DNA from: Nocardioides cynanchi
GTDB lineage: Bacteria > Actinomycetota > Actinomycetes > Propionibacteriales > Nocardioidaceae
Reading direction: 5' to 3'
Length of the DNA stretch: 64,000 bases
Assembly (NCBI RefSeq): GCF_008761635.1
Contig: NZ_CP044344.1
Span: 2,666,001 to 2,730,000, forward strand
The translations under genes and the position numbers were made by a program. Shown here piece after piece: positions 54,296-63,858 of this stretch (positions are counted from its first letter, which is position 1; the number at the start of each line of letters is the position of its first letter). The notes under the pieces are model-generated. The model made no database searches. It had not been told where the DNA came from and saw only the letters and a program-made list of their open reading frames with translations.

Positions 54296-55351
54296 TCAGT
54301 TGCTGGCGAGCACCACGGGAGGTGGGATGAAGTTCGGTTGCGCTGTCGCCGTGCCCACGTTCCAGAGTCGGCTCGCGCGCTCGCACCTCCCGGCGACCGT
54401 GCACCGGACGATCCCTGCCTGTCCTGAGTCGCCGAGGGCCAGGGTCAGGAGGTGGCGGTCGTCCTCCCAGACGGCTTGCCAGGCAAACCTCCCGGTGATC
54501 CCGCCGAGGCGCGCCGCGTTCCGATCGCGCAGCGTCAGCCACTGGTCGGTGCCGACGTCGTCGAAGTAGGTATGGGTGGCGAGCACGCGGGAGCCGTCCG
54601 GTGACCAGGCATAGGCCGCCCGGCGGCAGCTGCGCCACAAGGTTCGGTCTGGGTGCGACAGCCGGGCCACGCGGACGCAGAAGGAGTCGCGGGCGCCCGC
54701 GGCGAGGACGATCCGGTCCCTGGCGACGTCGGCTCGCAGGACAGCCCGGTCAGCGATCGTGGTGATGGTGTCGTGAGCGAAGGTCCACCAGACGGTCGTG
54801 GCCGGCGAGTGCGCGCCTCGGCGGCTGAGGAGGACGCGAGTGCCGGTCAGGGCGCGGACATCGGCGAGAGCAAACATTCGCCCGGCCACCAGTCGCCCGG
54901 TCGCCAGGTCCGTCACCCGCACCACCGTCGGCTTGCTGAGGTCGTTCGGCCCCTGGGTCCACACCACCCGGGTGCCGTCCCGCGCCACCGCCACGGTCAT
55001 CTGGAGAGCCGACCGTCCGATCACCCGCTTCTCGCCGGCCCGGGCCCCGGTGCCGACGAAGGTGAGCCGGAAGGCGTCGGCCCCCTGAAGCCAGTCCTGG
55101 AGCAGGTAGCCGTCGCGTACGTTCCACAGACGCTCGTGCTGCCCGTGCCTCGTGGCCTGAGTGCTCAGGGCACCGTCGTGAATGATGTCGTGGACGAGAT
55201 AGGTGACCGACGGGTCCGCCCCGCGCCCGATCGTCGCCGGCTCGACTGCGGTGCGTGCCGCCGCAGCCGGTGCCAGCAGCCCCGTCACCGCCAGTCCGAT
55301 CGCCAGGCCCGACCCGGTGAGAGTTCGACCTGCACGACGTAACGACTTCAT
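54296..55351 (-). CDS. Secreted beta-propeller-like protein
   Basis: A 351-residue exported protein with a signal peptide (residues 1-26, ending AAAA). The rest has repeated beta-blade-like segments such as RVVWTQGPNDLSKPTVVRVTDL and YAWSPDGSRVLATHTYFDD, similar to TolB or WD40-like propellers. No catalytic residues are apparent, so a binding or scaffold role is more likely. The ATG at 55349-55351 is chosen as the start of the signal peptide. Confidence 0.65.
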   Translation of the reverse strand: MKSLRRAGRTLTGSGLAIGLAVTGLLAPAAAARTAVEPATIGRGADPSVTYLVHDIIHDGALSTQATRHGQHERLWNVRDGYLLQDWLQGADAFRLTFVGTGARAGEKRVIGRSALQMTVAVARDGTRVVWTQGPNDLSKPTVVRVTDLATGRLVAGRMFALADVRALTGTRVLLSRRGAHSPATTVWWTFAHDTITTIADRAVLRADVARDRIVLAAGARDSFCVRVARLSHPDRTLWRSCRRAAYAWSPDGSRVLATHTYFDDVGTDQWLTLRDRNAARLGGITGRFAWQAVWEDDRHLLTLALGDSGQAGIVRCTVAGRCERASRLWNVGTATAQPNFIPPPVVLASN

Positions 55352-55672
55352 GACCGCACCCCCTAGGACCCGCTTTGGGCTGGAACCTCCAGTGTCCGCG
55401 CCGGAGACGACCGGCGTCAGAGACGGAGGTCCCAGGAGACGAGGGCGGAGGTCGGGATCAGGAACTCCGACGCTCATCATCACTGCAGCGGGGGGAGCCG
55501 CCTGGAAGTGGAAACCACAACCTTCTCAGGAGGAGCACCTCACGCGATGCCCCACGAGCTCCCACCTGGGTCCTGGCCAGGGACGCCCACCTCGACCCAC
55601 CCCCACTGGCCCGACCACCCCGTTGCCCACCTGCGATCCACGAGACAGGTGGGGCTTCTCGACGTGGGCCCG
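55352..55672. other. Intergenic region without a supported gene
   Basis: This 321-bp stretch lies between the propeller-like gene (whose promoter it should contain) and the 3' end of the LuxR gene. A strong AGGAGGAG followed by an ATG at about 55547 would open a plus-strand frame that runs into the LuxR gene; its Pro/His/Ser-rich product looks like chance coding. Confidence 0.5.
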
Positions 55673-58240
55673 TCAGACCAGGTCTCGTCGTCGAGCCTCG
55701 GCGGCGGCGGCGCCGCGTGAGCTCACGCCCAGCTTGGTCAGGACGGCAGAGACGTGGTGGTCGACCGTCCTCGTGGACAGGACGAGCTTGGTGGCGATCT
55801 GGTCGTTGGTCAGGCCCTCGCTGAGCAGCTCGAGCACCTCGCCCTCGCGGCGGGTGAGGCCGAGGGGGTGCTGGCGTGTGGCCGGTCGGGCTCCGGTGGC
55901 CACTGCCCGGTGCCCGAGGTCCTTCATCTTCTGCCGCGTACGCCGACCGGCGGCGACGGCGCCCAGGGCGTCGAAGCGGGTGATGGCCTCCTGGAGGTCC
56001 GGCTTGCTCTCGGAGTCGGCCAGCGCCAAGGCGGCGTAGTAGGGGCAACCGAGGTCGTCCCAGCAGGCCGCGGCGACCTCGGGGCTCGCCGTGAGCCAGG
56101 TGGCCCAGGGTCCAGCCGCCGGGAGCTCGGCGCGGGAGCTCCTGAACAGCCGTCGTTCCCAGACCCCCGTCGGGGCGTCCTCGTCGGCGTCGCCGTCGGT
56201 CAGCACGGAGCGCACCCGGTCGATCTCCTGCCGAGCGCACTCGTCGTCACCCGCCAGCCACCGCTCCTCGGCGCAGGCACGGCGGGTGAGCGCGATCCAG
56301 CCTGCCTCCCCGATGCCGTCCGCCGTCCCGGCGGCCGCCCTGAGCAGCTCGGTCGCGCCGGGTTCGCCTCGACGGGCGAGTACCAGGCCCTTGGTCAGCT
56401 GCGAGACCAGCAGGGCGACCGGGCCTGGCTGGGTGGCGAACACCCGGTCGGTGACGGAGATGACCTCGTCCCAGTGCCCCTGGTTGAGGAGGTCGATCGC
56501 GCGGAGGCCGCGGATGCACCGGGCCCAGGTCGCCAGCTCGTTCTCCTCGCAGTACGCGATCCCCTCCCGCCAGTACTGCTCGCTCTCGGCGTAGGCGAAC
56601 TCCTCCGCGCAGAACGCCATCAGGTTGTAGTAGGCGCGACCCGCCTCGTCGTAGGACCCCGACTCCACGGCCAGACGGACCGCCTGGTGCAAGTGGGGCC
56701 GCCAGTCCTCGCCGGAGAGGTGGGCGGCGATGGCCGCCGTGTTGTGCACGTCGCCGAGTGCCGCCGCGTCGTCGAAGGCGGCGGCCATCGCGAGCGCCCG
56801 GTCGACCATCGCCCGCCCCTCGCCTGGGTCCGCGCCCCAGATCTGAACGCCGCGGGTCGCTAGCAGTCGCGCCAACGCGGGATCGGGGCCGAGCGGCTCG
56901 AGGAGCGTCAACGCTCGTTCCAGCGAGGCCACGGACTCCTCGCCGCGGGCCAGGTTCCAGTAGACGGTGCGCAGCCTGCCGTGGTCGAGCCCCTCCCGTC
57001 GGTCGTCGCCGAGGTCGCGCCAGAGCTCGATCGCACGCTCGTACGCCGTGGCCGCCCGGGACCAGTCGTCGAGGAGTCCGGCCTGCTCCGCCACGGCGTC
57101 GTACAGCTCGGCAAGGGCACGCGGCTCCGCGGGTGGGAAGCGCAGGGAACGCTCGTACTGGGCCGCTGACTCGCGGTGCGCGCCGAGGTCTGCTGCGCGC
57201 CTGGCCGCGCGGGGCGCGAAGGTGGCCACCAGCTCGGCGTCGCCGGCCCCTTCGGCGTGGTAGGCCAGGCGGGCCTCGTCGTCGCACCCGCTCGCGGTCA
57301 GGGCTTTCAACAAGGCCCGGTGACCCGCGGCACGACGGTGCGGCGGGACCTCGGACTCGACGGCGCGGCGGGAGAGCTCGTGCCGGAAGCGCAACGTGAG
57401 CCCATCGCTGCGCAGGAGACCCGCCGCCACGAGCTCGTCGAAGCAGGAAAGCGGGACGTCGCCCGCCCGGCCCAGCAGGACCGGATCGACGCGGCACGAG
57501 TCCAGGGACGCCAGGTCGAGTGCCTCTCGCGCCGCCCTGGACAGCCGGGCGGCTCTGGACAGCACCGCATCGCGGGCCGAGATGGGCACACCCGAGCCTG
57601 CGTGACTGACCAGCTCGTTGACGAAGAACGGGTTCCCGCCCGTGATCGCGTAGACCTCCTCGGCCAGGTACGACGTGCCCTCGGTCAGTCGGCCGACTCC
57701 CGCTGCCGTCAGCGGTGGCAGGTCGATCCGTCGGGTGACGCGCTGGCCCGCGAGCTCGCCCAGGGCCAGCCGGAGGGGGTCGTCGGGAGCGAGGGCATCG
57801 TTGCGGAAGGTCACCAGCAGGAGGACCGGCAGCTTGGCGACCCGGCGGCCCAGGAAGCGGAGCAGGTCGAGCGTCGCCTCGTCCGCCCACTGCACGTCTT
57901 CGAGGACGAGCACCGCGAGGTCGTCGACCTCGGCCGCCGTCTGCAGCACCGCGTCGAAGATCTCGTCCCGGGACGCCGACCCCCGCACCGCGTCCAGCAA
58001 CGAGCCGCCGAGCTCTCGCGCCAGGTCGTGCACCGGACCGAGCGGTCGGGGTGTGAACAGGCCGTCACACAGGCCCCACGCCCAGGTGGCATGGATCAAC
58101 CGGCGCTGGAGCTCCTCGACCAGTGAGGACTTGCCCACTCCGGCCTCACCGGACACCAGGACGAGCCTGCCGGTGCTCACCCGCGCCTCCTCGGCGTACT
58201 GCAGCAAGGAAGCGACCTGGGACTCCCGCTCGATCAGCAT
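55673..58240 (-). CDS. LuxR-family regulator with N-terminal AAA ATPase domain (LAL/MalT-like)
   Basis: An 855-residue regulator. The N-terminus is an ATPase module with Walker A SGEAGVGKSSLV near residue 35 and Walker B VLVLEDVQWAD. The middle (about 320-750) is a helical TPR-like array. The last 65 residues form a LuxR/GerE helix-turn-helix (LTRREGEVLELLSEGLTNDQ, LVLSTRTVDHHVSAVLTKLG). Such large ATP-binding regulators often control carbon use or secondary metabolism. The targets here are not evident. An ATG at 58238-58240 and a GTG just before it both follow GAGGAGG; ATG is chosen. Confidence 0.9.
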   Translation of the reverse strand: MLIERESQVASLLQYAEEARVSTGRLVLVSGEAGVGKSSLVEELQRRLIHATWAWGLCDGLFTPRPLGPVHDLARELGGSLLDAVRGSASRDEIFDAVLQTAAEVDDLAVLVLEDVQWADEATLDLLRFLGRRVAKLPVLLLVTFRNDALAPDDPLRLALGELAGQRVTRRIDLPPLTAAGVGRLTEGTSYLAEEVYAITGGNPFFVNELVSHAGSGVPISARDAVLSRAARLSRAAREALDLASLDSCRVDPVLLGRAGDVPLSCFDELVAAGLLRSDGLTLRFRHELSRRAVESEVPPHRRAAGHRALLKALTASGCDDEARLAYHAEGAGDAELVATFAPRAARRAADLGAHRESAAQYERSLRFPPAEPRALAELYDAVAEQAGLLDDWSRAATAYERAIELWRDLGDDRREGLDHGRLRTVYWNLARGEESVASLERALTLLEPLGPDPALARLLATRGVQIWGADPGEGRAMVDRALAMAAAFDDAAALGDVHNTAAIAAHLSGEDWRPHLHQAVRLAVESGSYDEAGRAYYNLMAFCAEEFAYAESEQYWREGIAYCEENELATWARCIRGLRAIDLLNQGHWDEVISVTDRVFATQPGPVALLVSQLTKGLVLARRGEPGATELLRAAAGTADGIGEAGWIALTRRACAEERWLAGDDECARQEIDRVRSVLTDGDADEDAPTGVWERRLFRSSRAELPAAGPWATWLTASPEVAAACWDDLGCPYYAALALADSESKPDLQEAITRFDALGAVAAGRRTRQKMKDLGHRAVATGARPATRQHPLGLTRREGEVLELLSEGLTNDQIATKLVLSTRTVDHHVSAVLTKLGVSSRGAAAAEARRRDLV

Positions 58241-58485
58241 CACGCGGACCTCCTCGGTGTACCCGGCCTTCACGGGGTCTCAGGGGCTGATAGGCGGTAG
58301 TCCTCCGACTACTCGGTGACGACGGCCAGTGTGGTGCCGCTCGATCCTGGGAGCAAGACAACCCGAAGGGGGCCACGGAGGCGGCAACCCCTTCCACCAG
58401 AGGGACCCTTCCCGGGAGCTCAGCCGTCACACGGCGGAACCCGTGCAGGCCCACGCGCGTTGTTGCCGGGCGCGAGCACAGATGG

Positions 58486-58558
58486 AGCCGCCTGTCGGAA
58501 TCGAACCGACGACCTTCTCATTACGAGTGAGACGCTCTACCGACTGAGCTAAGGCGGC
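58486..58558 (-). tRNA. tRNA-Thr (anticodon CGT)
   Basis: The minus strand folds as a 73-base cloverleaf: acceptor GCCGCCT/AGGCGGC, D arm GCTCAGTCGGTAGAGC, anticodon loop CTCGTAA between TCTCA and TGAGA, and T arm GTCGG-TTCGATT-CCGAC. The anticodon CGT reads ACG threonine codons. No CCA is encoded. It is a single tRNA gene between the LuxR regulator and the peptidase operon. Confidence 0.95.
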
Positions 58559-58654
58559 GCGCTGCCGGCGTACGACGTGGGGCGGGCAACGGCCGGAAGT
58601 ATACGGACGGCGTCGGGCGGGCCGGGAATCGGCGTGGCCGTCGACCGCGCAGGG

Positions 58655-60205
58655 TCAACAGGAGGTGCGGTTCTTCGGGACGATGCCGGACACGAGGTAG
58701 GACTCGACCGCGTTGTCGACGCACGCGTTGCCGGTCCGGTAGCCGGTGTGGCCGTCGCCGTTGCGGCGGACCAGCACCCCGGAGTCGAGCTGGTGGGCCA
58801 TCGCTACCGCCCACTGGAAGGGCGTCGCGGGGTCGCGGGTGGTGCCGATCACCACGATCGGGGCCGCTCCCTTCGCGTGGACGGTCGGCACCGGCTGGTC
58901 GCTGCGCGGTGTGAAGCCCCGGCACGAGGTCAGCCCCCACGCGAAGACCCGGCCGAAGAGCGGCGAGGCCTGGTCGAATGCCGGGAACTGCGACGGCACC
59001 TGGGAGAACGGGATCGACGTCGGGTCGTCGAGGCAGGAGATGTCGTAGAACGCCTCCATCGAGTTGTTGGCGTAGGTGCCGTCGGAGTTGCGCGCCGTGT
59101 AGGCGTCCGCGAGCCGCAGCAGCAGCGAGCCGTCGCCGCCCAGGGCTGATCGGAGGGCGCTGCTGAGCAGCACCCAGTAGCTGCGGCTGTACAACGTCAC
59201 CGCGATCCCCGAGAAGGCGTTGCCACCGGTCAGCACTCGGCCGTCCTGCGCCGGCAGCGGCTTCGCGGTGATCCGGGCGACCAGGTCGCTGATGGTCGTG
59301 AGCACGTCGGGCACGGTCTTGCCCAGGAAGCACCCGATGTCAGCGGCCACACAGTTGGCGGCGTACGACTCGAGGGCCTTCTGGAAGCCGGCTGCCTGCT
59401 GGAGGGTCTGGTCGCGGTTGCTCAAGGTGAGGTCGAGGGCGCCGTCGAGCACAAAGCGGCCCACCCGCCGGGGGAACAGCTGTGCGTAGGTCGCGCCGAG
59501 CTTGGTGCCGTACGACGCACCGAGGTAGGTCATCCGGGTGTCGCCGAGAGCAGCACGCAGGATGTCCATGTCGCGGGCCGACTCGACGGTCGAGACGTGG
59601 CCGGCGATCGCGCCCGACAGCTGCGGGCACCCGGAGGCGATCGCCCGCTGCTCGGCCTCGAAGGTGGCGAGCTCGGCCGGTGTCGTCGGGTCGGGATCCT
59701 CGGCGAGGTAGGTGTCGAGGGCGGAGTCGCTCAGGCAGTCGACCGGCGAGCTGGAGCCCGTGCCGCGCGGGTCGAAGCCGACGATGTCGAAGTGATCGCG
59801 GAGCGGCTGCCCGAAGTCGCCCTGCACGGCGTACGACGTGCCCGGCTCGCCCGGCCCGCCCGGGTTGACCACCAGCGAGCCGAGCCGCGAGCCCGGGTCC
59901 GCGGCAGGGACCTTGAGCACGTGCAGCTCGATGGTCCGGCCCGCGGGCCGGGCGTAGTCCAGGGGCACGGTGAGCTGGGCGCACTGGTCGCCGTTGTCGC
60001 AGTCGGACCACTGCAGGGTCTGGGAGTAGTACGACGCGAGCGCGGGGTCCGGGGCTGGGGCCGCCGGGCCTCCGGTGGCCAGCGGCACCGGGGTCGGACC
60101 TCCACCCGACGCGCTGGGCGCCGACGGCCTCAGGGCGAGCAGCGCCGAGCCCGCCCCCAGCACGACGATCAGGACCAGTGCGACGGCGACCGACAGCCGC
60201 TTCAC
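58655..60205 (-). CDS. Exported alpha/beta hydrolase (tripeptidyl-aminopeptidase-like)
   Basis: A 516-residue protein with an N-terminal hydrophobic signal or anchor (residues 4-24) and Pro/Ser-rich linker. The hydrolase domain shows LVVNPGGPGEPGTS (oxyanion region), GFDPRGTGSSSP, nucleophile GASYGTKLG, and a late GTTRDPATP with His in RRNGDGHTGY. Its C-terminal TAP-like domain and multiple Cys are typical of actinobacterial S33 peptidases. The GTG at 60203-60205 overlaps the holB stop as GTGA, so it is translationally coupled to holB and tmk. Confidence 0.9.
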   Translation of the reverse strand: MKRLSVAVALVLIVVLGAGSALLALRPSAPSASGGGPTPVPLATGGPAAPAPDPALASYYSQTLQWSDCDNGDQCAQLTVPLDYARPAGRTIELHVLKVPAADPGSRLGSLVVNPGGPGEPGTSYAVQGDFGQPLRDHFDIVGFDPRGTGSSSPVDCLSDSALDTYLAEDPDPTTPAELATFEAEQRAIASGCPQLSGAIAGHVSTVESARDMDILRAALGDTRMTYLGASYGTKLGATYAQLFPRRVGRFVLDGALDLTLSNRDQTLQQAAGFQKALESYAANCVAADIGCFLGKTVPDVLTTISDLVARITAKPLPAQDGRVLTGGNAFSGIAVTLYSRSYWVLLSSALRSALGGDGSLLLRLADAYTARNSDGTYANNSMEAFYDISCLDDPTSIPFSQVPSQFPAFDQASPLFGRVFAWGLTSCRGFTPRSDQPVPTVHAKGAAPIVVIGTTRDPATPFQWAVAMAHQLDSGVLVRRNGDGHTGYRTGNACVDNAVESYLVSGIVPKNRTSC

Positions 60206-61368
60206 CGGGTGGGTGCCTTGAGCGCCACCATCATCGACTCGAGCGCGAGCGCCACCGGCACGTTGAACTCCAGCATCTGCTCGCGGGCCTCGAAGATCCA
60301 GCCGATCCGGCGCAGGTTGAGCTCGGGAGAGGTGGTGCGCACGATCTGCTCGATGTCACCGCGCAGCTCCTCGTTCACCAGCTCCACCGATCCGGCGGAC
60401 AGCGCGATCGCGTCGCGGTACACCGAGACGAGGTCCATCAGGCTGCGGTCGACCACGTCGAGGTGGCGCCGCTTCGCCCTGGTCTTCTGGGACTTCTCCA
60501 TCGCGGCCAGCGCCGGGGCATACTCCCGTGGCCGCCGACCTCGGTCGACCACGCCGTAGGTCACGTCGAGGTCGGAGCGCTCGCGGGCGTCGAGGTCTCC
60601 GGTGATCAGGTCGGCCTCCTCCTGCGTGGTCTCGATCAGGTTGGCAGCGGCGTTCATGCAGGCACCGAGACTCGTCAGGTGGGCCGGCATGGACACGACC
60701 TCGTGCCGCCGGTTGCGGGCACCTTCGTCGCGGGCCAGGGCCCGGGCGCGGCCGATGTGGCCCTGGCTGGCGCGGGCGCAGTACGACGCCAGGGCAGGGT
60801 CGACGCCGTCGACACGGGTCAGGAAGCCGGCCACCTCCGCCGACGACGGCGTGGTCAGCGTGACCATCCGGCAGCGGGACCGGATCGTGGGCAGGAGGTC
60901 CTCGACGGTCGGGGCGCAGAGCATCCAGACGGTGCGGTCGGTCGGCTCCTCGATCGCCTTGAGCAGGGCGTTGGCGGCCTGGTCGGTGAGGCGGTCGGCG
61001 TCCTCCACGATCATCACCTGCCAGTGCCGGCCGACGGGGGCCAGGGCGGCCCGGCGGACCAGGTCGCGGACCTCGTCGACGCCGATCGAGAGCTTCTCGG
61101 TGCGGATCACCGACACGTCGGCGTGGCTGCCGGCCTGCACGGTGTGGCAGGAGTGGCACTGGCCGCAGCCGGGCGGCGTCTCCTCGCACTGCAGGGCCGC
61201 CGCGAACGCGATCGCCGCGTTGGAGCGGCCAGATCCGGGCGGGCCGGTGAACAGGAAGGAGTGGCTCATGCCGTGGCCGCTCGCGGCCGTGCGCAGCGCC
61301 TCGATGGCGCGGTGCTGCCCGACGAGGCGGTCCCACACGGAGGGCGGCGCGGCACGGACGGCGGTCAT
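60202..61368 (-). CDS. holB: DNA polymerase III subunit delta prime
   Basis: A 388-residue clamp-loader subunit. The P-loop is altered (GPPGSGRSNAA), as usual for delta prime, and a zinc module CGQCHSCHTV is present. The region MIVEDADRLTDQAANALLKAIEEP matches the Walker B/sensor segment, and SRCRMV follows. The C-terminal third is the collar domain. The ATG at 61366-61368 overlaps the tmk stop as ATGA. The tmk-holB pairing is common across bacteria. Confidence 0.93.
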   Translation of the reverse strand: MTAVRAAPPSVWDRLVGQHRAIEALRTAASGHGMSHSFLFTGPPGSGRSNAAIAFAAALQCEETPPGCGQCHSCHTVQAGSHADVSVIRTEKLSIGVDEVRDLVRRAALAPVGRHWQVMIVEDADRLTDQAANALLKAIEEPTDRTVWMLCAPTVEDLLPTIRSRCRMVTLTTPSSAEVAGFLTRVDGVDPALASYCARASQGHIGRARALARDEGARNRRHEVVSMPAHLTSLGACMNAAANLIETTQEEADLITGDLDARERSDLDVTYGVVDRGRRPREYAPALAAMEKSQKTRAKRRHLDVVDRSLMDLVSVYRDAIALSAGSVELVNEELRGDIEQIVRTTSPELNLRRIGWIFEAREQMLEFNVPVALALESMMVALKAPTR

Positions 61369-61997
61369 CGACGGGCCTGGCCCAGCAGTGGCTCGACGCG
61401 GGTCAGCACGTCGTCGGCGATCTCCGCCGCCGACCGCCCGGCGTCGACCACGAGGTAGTGGTCGGGGTCGGCCGCGGCCATCGCGACGAAGGCGGCCCGC
61501 ACCCGGTGGTGGAACTCCGCCGACTCACCCTCGATCCGGTCGCGCTCGGCGAACCGCCCGAATCCGTGCTCGGGGTCGACGTCGAGGACCACGGTCAGGT
61601 GCGGGCGCAGGTCGTGGGTGGCCCAGCGCGCCACCCGCTCGACCTCGGCGACCGCCAGGGTGCGCCCGGCGCCCTGGTAGGCCAGCGTGGAGTCGACGTA
61701 GCGGTCGGTGATCACGACCTCACCGCGGGCCAGGGCGGGCAGGACGACAGTGTCGACGTGCTCGGCCTTGTCGGCGGCGTAGAGCAGCACCTCGGTGCGG
61801 TCGGAGATCTCGCCGGTGGCCGGGTCGAGGACGATCCTGCGGATCTCCTGCCCGACCGGGGTGTCGCCGGGCTCGAAGGTGAGCAGCGCCTGGAAACCGC
61901 GCTCGCCCAGCGAGGTGGCCAGGGCCTGCGCCTGGGTGGACTTGCCCGCACCCTCACCGCCCTCGAAGCAGACGAAGACGCCGGTCGTCGTGTGCAC
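61365..61997 (-). CDS. tmk: Thymidylate kinase
   Basis: A 210-residue dTMP kinase for dTTP synthesis. P-loop FEGGEGAGKSTQ, the DR(Y/H) motif in DRYVDSTLAYQGAGR and the lid-like region RFAERDRIEGE are present. The GTG at 61995-61997 (VHTTTGVFV) has GGAGG upstream and starts just before the first strand. Longer readings extend into the Pro/Gly-rich leader and lack support. Confidence 0.94.
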   Translation of the reverse strand: MHTTTGVFVCFEGGEGAGKSTQAQALATSLGERGFQALLTFEPGDTPVGQEIRRIVLDPATGEISDRTEVLLYAADKAEHVDTVVLPALARGEVVITDRYVDSTLAYQGAGRTLAVAEVERVARWATHDLRPHLTVVLDVDPEHGFGRFAERDRIEGESAEFHHRVRAAFVAMAAADPDHYLVVDAGRSAAEIADDVLTRVEPLLGQARR

Positions 61998-62058
61998 GCG
62001 CCTCCGCCCTCCTGCTGGCCACGGCCGCCGGGCCGGTCGGATCGGCTGGTGCGGCTTC

Positions 62059-62104
62059 GGTGGTCGAGCGTAGTCGAGACCACCCCCACCTCCGGGTGGG
62101 CCCG
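62059..62104. repeat. Palindromic intergenic repeat (GGTGGTCGA...GACCACC type)
   Basis: GGTGGTC at 62059-62065 pairs with GACCACC at 62078-62084 around a TCGA-containing centre. A second small dyad, CCACC with GGTGG, follows at about 62087-62100. Similar GTGGTCGAG elements are widespread between actinobacterial genes (general knowledge). It lies between the divergent tmk and antiporter genes. Confidence 0.6.
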
Positions 62105-62134
62105 GCGCCGCCACCGCTCGCTACGGTGACGCCC

Positions 62135-63220
62135 ATGAGCGCCACCGCCACGACGCCGATGTTCGTCCGCTCCGACCAGGGGATCGTGGCCGCCGCCGTC
62201 CTCTTCATCGGCCTCGCAGCGTTCGCCGAGTACGGCGGCTGGAACAGCGTGCTGGCCTTCGCGGTCTCTGCCGCGGCCGTCTGCCTGCTCGCCTCGCTGG
62301 TCGGGCGCTCGGTGGAGCAGCTGGGCGACCGGTTCGGCCCGGGGGCGACTGGCGTGCTCCAGTCGGCGCTGGGCAACCTGCCCGAGCTGTTCATCTGCAT
62401 CTTCTCGCTCAAGGCCGGCCTGGTCGACGTGGTCCGCGCCGCACTGGTCGGCTCGATCCTGGCCAACCTGCTGCTGGTGCTCGGGCTGGCGTTTGTCGTC
62501 GGCGGGCTCAAGCACGGCACCCAGCAGCTGGGCTCGGAGCGGGCCAGGACCATCGTCGTCCTGATGCTGCTGTCGGTCACCGCCTTCGCCATCCCGTCGC
62601 TCACCCACTGGCTGCACACCGGCGCCAGTGACCACGAGAAGCCCTTCTCGATGATCGTCTCGGTCCTCCTGCTGGCCCTCTTCGCGCTGTCGCTGCCCTT
62701 CTCGCTGCGCCGCGACACCGGCCCCGACGCCCAGGAGGTGCCGCACGAGGAGCCGCGCTGGCCGATCTGGCTGGCCGTCACGATGCTCGCCGGGGCGGGC
62801 GTGGGCGCCGCGTTCGTCTCGGACTGGTTCGTGCACGCTCTCCAGCCGGCAATGGACTCCCTGTCGGTCAACCAGACCTTCGCCGGCCTCGTGGTCGTCG
62901 CCATCGCCGGCAACGCGATCGAGAACGTCGTCGGCGTGCAGCTCGCGGCGAAGAACCAGTCGGCGTACGCCTTCTCGGTGATCCTCAACAGCCCCGTGCA
63001 GATCGCGCTGGTGCTGGCGCCGGCTCTGGTGCTGATCTCCCAGATCTTGGGCCTCGCCTCGCTCACGCTGGTGCTGTCACCGCTGCTCGTGGTGGTCCTG
63101 ATGCTGTCGGTGATCCTGGCCGCCTTCATCGCCTTCGACGGCGAGTCGACCTGGCTGGAGGGCGCGTCGCTGATCGTGCTCTACGGCATCGTCGCCACGG
63201 CCTTCTGGTGGGGAGGCTGA
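62135..63220 (+). CDS. Ca2+/cation antiporter (CaCA/ChaA-like)
   Basis: A 361-residue membrane protein with about 11 helices. The two alpha-repeat motifs of the CaCA superfamily are visible: QSALGNLPELFICIFSL in the first half and VVVAIAGNAIENVVGVQLA in the second, each with the acidic residue that binds the cation. It exchanges Ca2+ (or K+/Na+) for protons. The ATG at 62135 is chosen because the stretch before it overlaps an intergenic palindrome. It is divergent from tmk. Confidence 0.9.
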   Translation: MSATATTPMFVRSDQGIVAAAVLFIGLAAFAEYGGWNSVLAFAVSAAAVCLLASLVGRSVEQLGDRFGPGATGVLQSALGNLPELFICIFSLKAGLVDVVRAALVGSILANLLLVLGLAFVVGGLKHGTQQLGSERARTIVVLMLLSVTAFAIPSLTHWLHTGASDHEKPFSMIVSVLLLALFALSLPFSLRRDTGPDAQEVPHEEPRWPIWLAVTMLAGAGVGAAFVSDWFVHALQPAMDSLSVNQTFAGLVVVAIAGNAIENVVGVQLAAKNQSAYAFSVILNSPVQIALVLAPALVLISQILGLASLTLVLSPLLVVVLMLSVILAAFIAFDGESTWLEGASLIVLYGIVATAFWWGG

Positions 63221-63324
63221 GCACGTTCAGTCCTCGCGCAGCGGGGGCCGAACGGCGCACGCCGCAGCGAGTTTGCTCGCGAGGTGCCCCGCGGAGCGCA
63301 GGGACGCTGACCTGATCGGACCGG

Positions 63325-63411
63325 GCGACTTCTCGGCCGAACCAGCCGCTTCTCAGCCGAAATTTCGGCCGGGTAGCGACGCTTTCCCCGGTGAACCGGG
63401 GAAAGCCGGGG
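63325..63411 (+). repeat. Palindromic repeat element, copy 3
   Basis: GCCGAAATTTCGGC at 63356-63369 is identical to copy 2. It is followed by an 11-bp stem, GCTTTCCCCGG with CCGGGGAAAGC (63381-63406), loop TGAA, close in sequence to copy 1. It lies between the convergent antiporter and AhpD-like genes. The remaining part of 63221-63324 shows no gene. Confidence 0.82.
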
Positions 63412-63783
63412 TCACGCGCTCGCGACCGCAACCTCCTGGGCGAACTCGCAGAACGCGGCGTACGCACGGGGTCCGTGGATCGTGGCGGGGCCGCCCCTCA
63501 TTAGGAAGGTGACACCGATCGCATCGGCTGCCTCCTGCCGGGTGGCACCGGCGCGGACGGCCGCCTGCGCATGGGAGGCGATGCAGCCGTCGCAGCCCTC
63601 GACCACCCCGATCGCGAGCGCGATCAGCTCCCTGGTCCGGACGTCGAGGGCGCCCTTCTCGAACGCCGCGTGGTGGAGCTCGGCGAACCCTTTGTAGACC
63701 TCCGGAACGGCCCGCCGCAGCTCGCGGTGCAGCGGCGACATCTCGTCGAGAACGGCGCGTCCGTGCGAGCTGTGAGATGACAT
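63412..63783 (-). CDS. AhpD/carboxymuconolactone decarboxylase-family protein
   Basis: A 123-residue small helical protein with the AhpD-type active-site motif CDGCIASH (two Cys and the following His), which supports peroxide or thiol redox chemistry. True carboxymuconolactone decarboxylases lack this Cys pair, so an alkylhydroperoxidase-like role is preferred. The ATG at 63781-63783 is used. The gene ends next to palindromic repeat copy 3. Confidence 0.87.
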   Translation of the reverse strand: MSSHSSHGRAVLDEMSPLHRELRRAVPEVYKGFAELHHAAFEKGALDVRTRELIALAIGVVEGCDGCIASHAQAAVRAGATRQEAADAIGVTFLMRGGPATIHGPRAYAAFCEFAQEVAVASA

Positions 63784-63858
63784 CGGTGCCTCCTGGTCGT
63801 CGTACTCACGACGCTAGGACGCTCCGGCCAGCCGGGCGAGGGCCGATGGTCATCTCAC

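Noticed and set aside
55547..55720. Small plus-strand gene after AGGAGGAG
   Set aside because: Spacing to the ATG is long, the product is Pro/His/Ser-rich with no signal or domain, and it overlaps the end of the LuxR gene.
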